From NCBI RefSeq assembly GCF_000417875.1, contig NW_006920883.1, forward strand, positions 216,128 to 280,127: DNA of 64,000 bases. The letters run 5' to 3'. Below the pieces are notes generated by a model. It had not been told where the DNA came from, did not search any database, and saw only the letters and a program-made list of their open reading frames with translations. Shown here in pieces: positions 30,417 through 40,145 of the stretch; the first letter of the stretch is position 1; the number at the start of each line of letters is the position of its first letter. The position numbers and the translations under genes were made by a program. The DNA comes from Pseudozyma flocculosa PF-1 (Eukaryota > Basidiomycota > Ustilaginomycetes > Ustilaginales > Ustilaginaceae).

Positions 30417-32475
30417 TCAGTCCTCGTGCCAGGTGGCCTTCTTGCGGTCGCCGACGCTCTGCAGGTCCTTGCCCTCGGCGGCCAGCTCCTCGCGCAGAAG
30501 CGCAGAGACGCGGCTGCCCGCGCCGTTTTCGGGCGTGTCTTCCATAGGACTGTCACCGCTAGCCTCGCCGCTGCCGTCGCCGAAGCCGGCCGGCGCAAAC
30601 TCGGGCCGGCGCAGCGCGTTGCGGAAGGCATCGGCCATCCGCGTCGCCTCGTCCGAGGTGAAGAGGTGGCTGTCCTCGGACTGCAGCGAGCGCGACCGCC
30701 CAGCGCCGCCAGCTGCGTAGCCTGCACCGGCGCCGGCCGCCAGCCCGGCTCCAAGTCCGGCCGCACCAGCTCCGTGCCCTTCGTCGAGCATGTGCGACGA
30801 TTCGCCAGCGTGCCCGCCGTCCGTCGTGCTGACGCCCGCCAGCGATCCGGCCGCGGCCGCCATCATCGGGCTACCACTGCCGTAACTGCCGCGCTGGCTC
30901 TGCGCCTGGCGTCGCTTACGGAGCGCGGCCATGATGAAGTAGGCGCCGGCGATGGCGGCGACAAGCGCCAGGAATCCCAGCACGGCGATCAGGACGATGG
31001 CGTACGTCGGCAGCGCGAGGCCGTTGCCATTGTCGTTGCCGCCAAGCGAGCGCCCGTTGGCCTGCGCTGTGGCGGTGGCGGTGACGAGCGAGCCGTTGGG
31101 CAGCGTCGCCGTCGTGGTGCCGGCCAGCGTCTCGGTGCCAGAGAGGCCCGACGCGCGCAGCGAAGACTCGAGCGCGGCGCTGAGGCTGGACTGGACGGCC
31201 GACTGGATGGCGCGCGAGTCGGTCGGAGTCGCGGTGGCGCCGGAAGAGGACCCGGTCGCCGCGGCCGCCGCCGCAGAGGCAGAAGAGGCCGACGCGGCCG
31301 AGGCGGCCGAAGCCGACGCGCTGGCAGCCGACCGCGAGGCGGCGATGGCGGCCGGAAGCGCCGTCTGGATCGCGGTCCAGGTGGCCAGGCGGCTCGTCGT
31401 GCCCGTCAACGAAGCGCCCGAGGGCAGGACGACAAAGTAAAACGGCCAGCTGATGTTCTGGTTGGGCTGGATGTTGGCGGCCGCGGCCTTGGTCTGCCAC
31501 CACGAGTCGTTTGGCCGGAACGACAGCCGCCCGGCGCCGTTGTCCTGCGAGGTCCAGGACGTGACAATGTTGTCGGTGTCCTGCTGAAAGAGGTAGACGT
31601 CGACGAAGCCGGCCTGCGCGAACAGCGGAAAGTTCGAGTTCCAGATAAACTGCGGGAGAGGACGGAACAAGAACGGCAACGAGATGGATGGATCGGTCAG
31701 GCGCGGTCAGAACACGACGGCATCAGCGGGCGGATGGGGCGCCACGGTCCCCTGCCGAGTTTGACAAACTCACCCTGCTCCAACGGCCCTGAACGACCTG
31801 CGTGCCCGCGGTCGGATAGCAGCTCAAGTCCTCGTTGCCGACAAAGCACTGCTCCTCGGCCGCCGTCTGGCGCTTCTCCCACTCGGTGCGCTCGTAGTCA
31901 TCCCTCCGTGCCAGCTCCCAGCCGAGGAGCGCTTCTTTCTCTTCGTCTTCTGTTGGCGTTCTTCTTGCGAGGAGGTCGCCGTCAAGGTCCTGGACCGATC
32001 GCCGCGCCAGGCCGTCGAAGCCGTCGCCTCCGACACCTATCGCGTGTCCCGACCTGAAGTCGCCGCGTCGCCGCTTCTCGGCCACACGCCGCTTGAGCTC
32101 GGCAAGCTCGTCGGCATCGCGCGGGTAGAAGGGCCCGACGATGCGTCCGCCTGCTACATCCCCGCGCTCCATCAGATCGGCAAACTCCCGCCGATCGAGC
32201 CGGATGAGCTCAGGATCGTCGGCTGACCGTCTCGTGGGTGGCTGCGTGGGCTGTGGTGCTGGGGCGGGTGCGGGGGCAGGTGCCGGTGCGGGTCCAGGCC
32301 TTGGCAAGCGGATCTCCGGCTGCTTGTGCTGGGCTTGGCCGCGCGATGGCGCTCGCCTCTGCATGGCCGCCGAGTCGAGGCCCATGCCGGCCTTGCTGCT
32401 CTCGCCCACGATGTCGGGATCGCGGCGGGCCAGTCTTGGGTTGCCCTGCGGTGCGACAGGGTCGATGACGGCCAT
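30417..32475 (-). CDS. single-pass membrane protein, family not identified
   Basis: Two exons (31774-32475, 30417-31649) give 644 residues. Order: a charged Pro/Arg-rich N-terminus; a compact block with two Cys (EEQCFVGNEDLSCYPTAG) and QGRWSRFIWNSNFPLF, VDVYLFQQD, SWTSQDNGAGRLSF, which looks like a folded beta-rich ectodomain; a long Ala/Ser stretch; one membrane segment at about residues 447-473 (ALPTYAIVLIAVLGFLALVA) followed by basic RKRRQ; and a Gly/Ala-rich cytoplasmic tail. The layout suggests a type I protein of the secretory route, and the ectodomain recalls fungal Golgi/plasma-membrane proteins, but I cannot name a family. No signal peptide is visible after the chosen ATG (ACC ATG G at 32473-32475), so an upstream exon may be missing. 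Confidence 0.75.
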
Positions 32476-33732
32476 GGTGGTTTTGTTGCTCTGCACGGGT
32501 GCGCAGGCAGGGTCGGGATTGAGGGGTGCGGGGCCCGTGTCGCTGCTCGTAGGCGGCTGGTCGAGTCGCTCGGATAGGACGTGCTGCGAGCGATCGAGCA
32601 AGTGTCTGGTCCAGCGATGGATCGAGAGGACGATGGGTGTCGGACCGGGGGCGATTCAGGGGCGAGCGGATGGGACAATAGTCTGCCGGCAAAAACAGGC
32701 TAGGGCGGATCACGGCTGCAAAGAGAGACCGGACGAGTGGGCGGTGGGTGTATCCGCACGTTGGGATGGCGGCAGACGGGCTAGGAGCGACGCGCGGTTG
32801 GATCGAGGTCCAAGGAGTCGAGTTGGTGCCGCTGCGATTCTTCCTTCCGTCAAAGGTCGTGGGCGAAGGGGCGTCGGTGTTCCGCCGACCGTGTCGAGAA
32901 CGGAATAAGGTGTCGGGTATGGAATCGGGGAAAGGTCCAGGTCGGATGACGGAGGAGAGCCGAACGGGTGCTCTAGACGACGAGGAACAGGGGAAGCAGG
33001 GTGGCCGAAGTGCTTCCGGTTCGAGGAGCGGATCCCTCTCGTGGTGTCGCAGTCGTGAGAGCGGGCCGAGCAAGCGGCTGAGAGGAAAAGAGCGATGCCG
33101 TATCGCACTCAAAGACGGCTAAAGGGGTTGGAGGTGACGAGGGTGATGGTGAGGATGGTGAGGACCCGCCGAGGTGGTGGATGGGGCCGGGCGAGACGTG
33201 TGGACCAGATGGCGAGTGGCGGGGGAGGGTGGCGTTGCGATGTCGCCCTCTCGCGCGCAGAGTCGCAGGTGGGACGAGGACGGCGTTGGTTTCTACGGGC
33301 CAGGTCCAAGAGGGGACGATGTTGTTTTCCCGCACCGCAACAGAGAGCTCCAATGACCAACCGACAAGGCGGAACGATGCCGAAGGGGAGAAGGGGAGAC
33401 GAAGTACGAGGTCGGAAGGGGGAGGAGAGTACGCGCAAGGCCGGGTGTGATGGTGTCGAGGCAAGGGGACGAGGCGTGCGACGTCGACGAGATGCTGCCG
33501 AATCGCGGCAGCACCGCCAACCGACCCACAACGACCAGGCCGGGACAGCCTGCCCAGCGGAGCAGAGGCGGCGCGAGAGGGGGCCCAAGGCCAGGAGGGC
33601 TGGGCCGGGACACGCCAGAGGCAAGCCAGAGAGACGCACGCACGCATCGCCGGCACCAGACGAGAGGCACGGGATGGCCTGGGCTGGCGGCCTGGGCCTG
33701 CGCCAGCGCCCTCCCCCATTTTCCATCCAAAC

Positions 33733-33761
<29 letters not shown>
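33733..33761. repeat. A29 homopolymer
   Basis: 29 consecutive A, striking in such GC-rich DNA. It could be a promoter-type poly(dA:dT) element or the trace of a retroposed transcript; no flanking element was identified. Confidence 0.95.
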
Positions 33762-33763
<2 letters not shown>

Positions 33764-35217
33764 ATCGAAGCCTGGGCAGGCAAGCAGACAGACCGGCAGG
33801 CGGGCAAGCAGGCAGACGCAGCTTAGGTTGGCTCGCCGCCGCTGCTGGTGGGTGATTTCAACGAAGAGAGGCCAGCGGGCTCGAAGCCAGCAGGCCGTTG
33901 CAACGTCGAGCGGGCGCCGTTTTGTGTTTGCGGACCTCGATCCGACGAAGGGCTCGCTGCGCCTCGCTGTCCCGGCAAGGCATCCCAGCGTCATATCATG
34001 CCGCCCGCCTTCCTCCCTCAGCCTAGCCTGTCGCCTAGCCCCCCTCTTTGGTTCGGAGAGGGCTTCGAAAGAAGGAGCCCAAATTGGCCTGCCTGCTTCT
34101 TCGCTGCCAGAAGGCGAGGCGATTCACCTCGTCCGCTGACGCCGGTTCGCGAGGGTTGCCAACGTAACGTCCCACTCTCCCAGAATCGCTCGCACACGCA
34201 ACGTGCTACTCTGCTGGATCGGCGGCTGCCGTCCGAAGTCGTGTTCGCGGCATCGCCTGCCGCTGCGACGAGGAGATGTCGGGCGACGAGCGAGATGGGG
34301 CCTCAAGCAGGCTGCGGGACGAAGACAGGATCGATGGGAAGCAAAGCCCAACACAGCCCACAGGCCGAACCTGCCAGTCCGGCCGGAGAGATTTCGTACC
34401 GTATGTATGTCGGTGCTGCGAGAGGCGAGGCCGATGGATGGCAGAGCCGAGGTTTTGGCAGGGCGCGCTGCTAGGTATGTACCGGTCCTCTCTGAAGCAA
34501 GCGGGCAGGCAAGCAAGGCCGGTCGCGAGCATCGCAGGCCGTCCTTGCTTGCACGTACGGACGGACAGAGTGGCCGCCTGCTCCCAGAGCGGCGGCTTCG
34601 TGATCCGCCAACGCCAACGCCAACGTCGCCGTCGCCCACACGGCCACGAGAGGCGGATGTCAAGGAGAAGCACGAGGACGAGGAGAACGGAGTAAGTTCG
34701 GGGACAGGGGACGTGAGAGGCGGCGGCGGGCGTCACGGCGGCGGGCGGAAGGAGGAGAGCAGAGAGGACGTGTGTCGCCGGCCTTGGCCTGTCGGGCGTT
34801 GTTGGGCGCTGGGGCGCTCGATAAAAGTCTCGGAGAGCAAGCAAGTGCAGGCGCGGGAGAGCGTACGACAAGACCTCGACCCCGCCCGGCGTGGCAGTGG
34901 GCTGAGCGTCGAGAGGATGGCCGACCAGGCAGGTGGCTGATGGAAGGACTGCCCTACGCGCAACGCAGACCGACGGGCCAACGGTACCATGTCTCGCCGC
35001 AGCGAGGGGGGGGCCGACGATCAGGCACACTTCCACTCGACGTACATATGGCGAGGATCATCGCCAGCGATGCTGGAGCACCTCCTTATTGTCCCGGCGC
35101 TGGATGGTCGAGAACAAAGGCGGCGTGTCCTCGCAGCAGAAGCTACCCTTGGAGAAAGAGGGCGACGCGCGCTGATGGCGCAGATCGAGGGGACAGGCGG
35201 GCTGTCGGAGGTCTCGG

Positions 35218-35246
<29 letters not shown>
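35218..35246. repeat. CTG trinucleotide repeat
   Basis: About nine CTG triplets in the gene-free region; not inside a supported coding sequence. Confidence 0.9.
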
Positions 35247-35248
<2 letters not shown>

Positions 35249-37032
35249 CCGCCCGCGCCGTAGTCACAGCAGAGTGTAGATAGAGAACACGGCGTACCGT
35301 AGGCAAGTGCGCCTGCCTGCCTGCCGCAGCTCTCCTGCGATGCGGTTCTAGCGAGCGGTCGCGGCCTGCTTAGATTGCTCGCACGCCTCAGCTCGCCTTG
35401 CCCTCTGCTTCCATGGCTGCAACAGCCCGCAGTCCCGGCTTCCCCGCCGTGACCCCCCTCGCTCCTTCCAGCCGACGGGGGCGAGGCAGGCATGAAATGA
35501 GCATGGCCCCGAATGGAAGGGCGCTAGAATCCTACGGACGGCGGTGGCGAGCGCTCCGTTGCGACTTGCGACGACGACCTCTGCGTCGGGTCAGGGCCGA
35601 TCCGATGGCAGCCCACCCTGGACATACGTCGGGGCCAGCCGGTCACGGCGCAGCAAACTCGTTGGCGGGGTGGCAGGGTGGGTTGAGAGGTGTCGATGGA
35701 GGTCGTCGATCATCGTCCGGCCTGTCTGTCTTGCCTTGTGGACCCTGGACGGGCGTTGAGGCCGATCATCGCGAATCCCGTCCCTGGCCGATCCCGCGCC
35801 TCGCCCGCAGGCCTGCCCTCGTGGCCCCCGTGGGTGAGATGGGATGCCGCTGCTCTGCTTGGGGCGGGCGCGGATCAGGGGCTGGCCAGGCCAGGTCGAG
35901 GAGCAAGCGACAAGCAGCAGCAGGCGCGCACAACGGGACCCCAGCGACGCCTCGCGAGTCGGTGCGGCCGCCGATGGCCCTGACCTCAGCTGAGGCCACC
36001 GCTGGCTATTGCAGGCCACAGACTGGCGGAGGTTGGCCCGCCGTGCGCCCGGGAGGCGTGCGTGCGAGCGTGGTTCACCAGCATGCATGCTATTCTGCTG
36101 TTGCTGCTGCCGTCGACGGGATTCCCGCGCCGCACCTTGAGGACGTCCTAGCGAGGATCCGACACCCCCGATTCCGGATCGGACCGCTTCCCTCTGTTCT
36201 GCTCGATGACCTGGCGCGCCCATCCAGACCAACCAACCGCGAGGCTGGCCCGTGTGTCGACCGACCTGACCGACTGACCTGTCGCTGCCTGTGGTGAGAA
36301 ATCGGCTTCCTTGCTTGCGGCTCCACGAGGACGACAGCCAACGAGCCTCGACGACGCGTAGGACGCGCCGTATGTACCGCAATCCGCCATCCTCATCACG
36401 TCTCGCCCTTCACTTCCCCCTCGTCCACCACGTCGATGCGGGCGCTTGGTGGTGGTGGCGGCGGCGGCGGCGTCGACGTGAGCCAACAAGCAAGGGTCCG
36501 GCGCCTTCTTGGGCCATGAGTCTGGTCAGCCCTCGCCGCTCAATCTGATACCGGTAGCGAGCCCTCGCCGATGCGACGTGTACCGCCTCTCTGGATGGTT
36601 GCCGGCCAAAGGGTCGACGCTGTCGGTCCCCTGGCATCCGGCTGTCGCACCCCGCATGCTTTGGCAGGCCATCCTCCTCGGCGCCTCGAGCCAAGAAACA
36701 TGCCATCCCTCCACGTGTCTGCCCCGGACATCCCGAGCTCCTTGCCTCGGCCACGGACGTGCTCACGCGCGTGGCTGAGCTGCGGGCGACGCAATCACGA
36801 GTCGACGCCTGACCTCCTTCTCGTCAGCGACGGGGTCAAGTCCACATCGAGGAGAAGGGGCCCGATGGCTCAGCGACAGCACACCGTCGAAAAGATCGTT
36901 GGCATCGTACTGGATGCAGGCAGAGCGAAGGTGCGCTCCCGAAGCCCGACTGTCGGGAAACGAATCCAATGACGACAACGACGGCAACGACGGCGACGAC
37001 GGGAGGACACCGCCACCGCCTTCGCTGCGCTG

Positions 37033-38034
37033 CTATGCTGCCTCGAGGCCGATGGCGAGCGAGTAGTATCGCGGAGGGTATGCCTGGTGGTCGACCCACA
37101 GCATGCCCTCGCGCAGCACCAGGTCGTCGAGCACGGCGCGCGCCCGCTCGCTGGTCCATGCCGGCTTGGCCGCCGTGGTAGATGTTCCCGCCGCCGAGCG
37201 TGGCAGCATGAGCGACTGCTCGGTCACGTAGGGAAGGCCGGTCTCGTCCCGGTCGACGGAAGCGGTGGTGGCTGCGTGCGGCGTCGTCGCCGTCGGTGAT
37301 GCGGGCGAAGTCGAGAGGGGAGTTGCTGGCAGCGCAAGGATGGCGAGCACAGTCATGGTATCCGTGCCCAGCTGTCGCGGCACGCTTCGGACCATCTTCT
37401 TGCTGCCGACCTGTATGATCTCGTAGCCGCACCCAAGCGGTGCGAGCGTCTTGATGCTCCGAACGACGTCGTCCTCGCTGATGGCGCTCGTCTGCGCACT
37501 GCTCGACGACGTCCCAGCCTTGCCTGGTCCCGTCCGCTGCGTCGGTGATGTGGCCGTTATCGCCGCTGCCGAGGTCGATGACGGCAGGTGCTGCTGGCCG
37601 TTGCGCAGGCGCGAGACGCGGGCGATGAGCTCGTCGATGGCGATGAGGCCGCCGTTGAGGTGGCGCGTGGACACGCAGACGTCGATGATCTGTACGCCGA
37701 GCTCGTACTGCCAGTCTGCGAGGCCGAGGAGGTCGCTCCAGATGCCCGCGACCTTTGCGCCCGGGCCGGAGCGGCTCGACGAGGGGATGGGCGATGCGAG
37801 CGGGTCGACGCCGATGCTCGAGCACATGCGCTGGAACGCCTGTCGGAACGAGGGGCTGGCGAGAATCTCCTGGCGGTGCTGGGTGGCAAAGTGGCGCAGC
37901 GCCGTGGCGAACTGGTCGAGCTGGGCGCGGAGCGAGGCAATCTGCGTCGTCGTCAGCTCGCTGCCCAGCGTCGAGTACTGCTGCGACGAGTGCATGGAGC
38001 GGTCCAGCGCGGCGATGCCCGGCCCCTTGCGCAT
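37033..38034 (-). CDS. SNF8: ESCRT-II subunit Snf8/Vps22 (EAP30)
   Basis: ESCRT-II component that sorts ubiquitinated cargo into multivesicular bodies. One intronless frame of 333 residues. The N-terminus MRKGPGIAALDRS is the family helix; the middle carries the EAP30 winged-helix signature (LRHFATQHRQEILASPSFR, FQRMCSSIGVDPLAS, LLGLADWQYELGVQIIDVC, TRHLNGGLIAIDELI). The C-terminal winged helix ends LREGMLWVDHQAYPPRYYSL. A Ser/Thr/Ala-rich insertion between the two winged helices (about residues 165-205) is longer than usual. Divergent from the Dsc2-like gene with 366 bp between start codons. Confidence 0.95.
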   Translation of the reverse strand: MRKGPGIAALDRSMHSSQQYSTLGSELTTTQIASLRAQLDQFATALRHFATQHRQEILASPSFRQAFQRMCSSIGVDPLASPIPSSSRSGPGAKVAGIWSDLLGLADWQYELGVQIIDVCVSTRHLNGGLIAIDELIARVSRLRNGQQHLPSSTSAAAITATSPTQRTGPGKAGTSSSSAQTSAISEDDVVRSIKTLAPLGCGYEIIQVGSKKMVRSVPRQLGTDTMTVLAILALPATPLSTSPASPTATTPHAATTASVDRDETGLPYVTEQSLMLPRSAAGTSTTAAKPAWTSERARAVLDDLVLREGMLWVDHQAYPPRYYSLAIGLEAA

Positions 38035-38400
38035 ATTGGCAGGCGGTGTCGTGCGGTGAGCGAGGGCGGCGATCGGTGCGTTCTATGCTGAGGATGCGTA
38101 TGATGGATGGCGGCGGCGGTGGGCAGAGTCGGTGGGCAGAGTCGGTGGGCAGAGGTTGGAGAGGCTGAATGCGCGAGGAAGACGAGGAAGAGGCAGAGGA
38201 GGAGGTGGTGGTGGTTTGAGGTCGGAGAGGACGCTGCGCCGTGGGCTCGTGCGCCTCCCGGTCTCTCCTCCACATCTCCCGCCCCCGCCTGAGCTTCTTG
38301 GTTTGCGCCCTCGGGCCCCTTCCCTCGGTCCCTCTCTCTCGACCACCACCACCTTCACCGCCGCAATCGCCACCACCGCCGCCCCCAGTCCTTCGCTAGC
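38035..38400. other. short divergent promoter (SNF8 / Dsc2-like)
   Basis: 366 bp between divergent starts; GGTGGGCAGAGTC repeats (about 38118-38155) and a CCACC/C-rich leader before 38401. Confidence 0.6.
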
Positions 38401-39981
38401 ATGGTCTCCGGCTTTGCCCATGCCCCAATATCAAAAGGTGAGCCACCCGCCTCTGCCAGCCGCTCTCGTCGACGGCCCAGACGCCAACGGCTGATCCTGT
38501 CTGCGACATGCCTCCCATCCCCGCCCGGCCCCTCCCTGCTTGCTTGCCGACTTCAGGCCTCATCGTCACGACGGCCATCTCGACCGTCGTGCTGTCCGTC
38601 TTCCGGTTCAAGCCCTATACGCACCTCCAGGTCGTCCCGCACCTCTCGGTCCACGGCCAGTACTGGCGCCTCGTCGCCCACCACGTCGCCTTTGCCAATG
38701 CCTCGGAGCTCTTCCTGGCCACGCTGTTCTTCTACACCGCTTCGAGGGAGGTCGAGCGCCGCTTTGGTACGCTCAAGTTCGCGGTGCGTGCATGACCGCC
38801 TCCGTTGGTCCAGTCACGCGCCCGAAGCCATTATTGCCCTTGACGTGGATGTTTCGCTGATCGCATCCTCCGCCGTCCTCGTCGGTGCTCTCGACCCGCA
38901 GTCCTTTCTGGCGATAACGCTGTGCCTCTACACGGCGCTCGTCTTTGTCCTCCTCGTCCTCTTCACCTCGCTCCCCGACGCCTGGCCGGTCCGCGTCCTT
39001 CTGCCCGCGCCGCTCCGTGTGCAAGGCCGCACTCCCTCGGGCCCGTTTGCGCCCCTCTTCGTCATCCTCTACCAGCACGCGCGCATCGTGCCGGACCGCT
39101 GGGTGATCCGCATCGGCTCCGTCTACGTCGGCGACCGCGCCATCCAGATCTGGAGCCTGGCGCTCCTCCTCATCCTCTCGCAGCCGTCGATGACGCCGTT
39201 TGTCGGCCTGCTGGCGATGGCCACGTCGGCCCTCTACCGGTCCGACCTGCTCCTCTCGTCGAGCCTCAAGTCCTACCGCATCCCCAAGCGCCTCTACCGC
39301 GTCCTTGCCTACCTTCTCTCCGGCCTGGTCGGATCCACGAGGACGCCCACGAGGAGCTGGCGCGCCGAGCCGCCGCCGCCGCCAAGCTTCCGGGCGAGGC
39401 AGGCGAGGAGAGAGCAGATGCAGAGCGCCATCGACGGTGCCAGGGACGAGCGGGCCAGGCGGACGAGCGCCGTGCTGCAGAGCGTCGGCGGGCTGCGGAT
39501 GCGCTTTGGCGCCGCTGCTCCTCCATCGCCGGGCGAGAGGAGATCGACGGGCATCCTCCCCACCACGCGCGGCGGCGACGAGGCAGGGACCGCCTCGACA
39601 AGGGCCGAGAGGGTGCGGACCGACGAAATGATTGGCGAGCTCCTCCAGTCGATGCTGCAGCGGACCAGGAGCGAGTTCTCGGACGGGCGCGATGCGAATG
39701 CAGCTGGCGCACCCCGCACCGGCTCGTCAGCTGCGGGAGCTGATCCGGGCGATGCGCAGCCGGGCAGCCACGGCGCGCTGAGGGATCTGCTGGCCCAGCT
39801 CACGCAGCCGCACCCGGACACGGCCATCACCGAGCCGTCGATCCGCGCGCTGCAGGCCATGTTTCCGCACCTGCCGCGGTCGACGCTGGTCGAGGCGCTG
39901 CAGCAGAGCAACGGCTCGCAGCCCGACGCCGTCGAGCGGCTCCTGATCGACTCGGCAGCCTCTCCGACCGCGCCAGGCTGA
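38401..39981 (+). CDS. dsc2: rhomboid-like membrane protein with C-terminal UBA domain (Dsc2/UBAC2 type)
   Basis: Three exons (38401-38437, 38557-38783, 38902-39981) give 447 residues; phases agree. The N-terminal half has several membrane segments with rhomboid/derlin-like text (HGQYWRLVAHHVAFAN, FFYTASREVERRFGTLKFA, then LAITLCLYTALVFVLLVLF and IWSLALLLILSQPSMTPFVG). No GxSx/His catalytic pair is evident, so it is a pseudoprotease. The C-terminus is a UBA/CUE-like ubiquitin-binding helix bundle (SIRALQAMFPHLPRSTLVEA, QSNGSQPDAVERLLID). This pairing matches Dsc2, a subunit of the Golgi Dsc ubiquitin ligase that activates SREBP in fungi, and animal UBAC2. Which of the two it matches more closely is inferred. 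Confidence 0.8.
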   Translation: MVSGFAHAPISKGEPPASASRSRRRPRRQRLILSATCLPSPPGPSLLACRLQASSSRRPSRPSCCPSSGSSPIRTSRSSRTSRSTASTGASSPTTSPLPMPRSSSWPRCSSTPLRGRSSAALVRSSSRCVHDRLRWSSHAPEAIIALDVDVSLIASSAVLVGALDPQSFLAITLCLYTALVFVLLVLFTSLPDAWPVRVLLPAPLRVQGRTPSGPFAPLFVILYQHARIVPDRWVIRIGSVYVGDRAIQIWSLALLLILSQPSMTPFVGLLAMATSALYRSDLLLSSSLKSYRIPKRLYRVLAYLLSGLVGSTRTPTRSWRAEPPPPPSFRARQARREQMQSAIDGARDERARRTSAVLQSVGGLRMRFGAAAPPSPGERRSTGILPTTRGGDEAGTASTRAERVRTDEMIGELLQSMLQRTRSEFSDGRDANAAGAPRTGSSAAGADPGDAQPGSHGALRDLLAQLTQPHPDTAITEPSIRALQAMFPHLPRSTLVEALQQSNGSQPDAVERLLIDSAASPTAPG

Positions 39982-40145
39982 TCGCCTCAGCTCCTGTACT
40001 TGGTAGCGAAAGCAGGGCGAAACGAAGCAGGTATGAGCAGACGCAGTCGAGTCCGCGCAATGTCGGTCTGTGCTGGCGCGCGATGGGCCGGCCTGTGCTT
40101 GAGCTGATGGGGGAGGACGATCTGCAACGTGTAGTTTGGGTAAGC

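Larger units (their letters stand above)
32476..37032. other. gene-free 4.5 kb region
   Basis: Long stretch with no protein I can support on either strand. It holds an A29 tract (33733-33761), a CTG triplet run (35218-35246), AGGC/GCAGG low-complexity patches and scattered ORFs of 60-300 codons rich in Arg, Gly, Ser and Pro with no domain pattern. The right end (36900-37030) is the 3' flank of SNF8. Non-coding RNA or lineage-specific genes with many small exons cannot be excluded. Confidence 0.5.

Noticed and set aside
30249..32057. 602-codon plus-strand frame
   Set aside because: Antisense of the membrane-protein gene; no domains, and it crosses the verified intron of the minus-strand gene.
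33060..33108. Signal-peptide-like start on the minus strand (MRYGIALFLSAACSARS) upstream of the membrane protein
   Set aside because: Could have supplied the missing signal peptide, but I found no donor nearby in a phase that would join it to the exon at 32475.
35398..36297. 299-codon plus-strand frame in the gene-free block
   Set aside because: No recognisable fold or motif and composition typical of random GC-rich frames.
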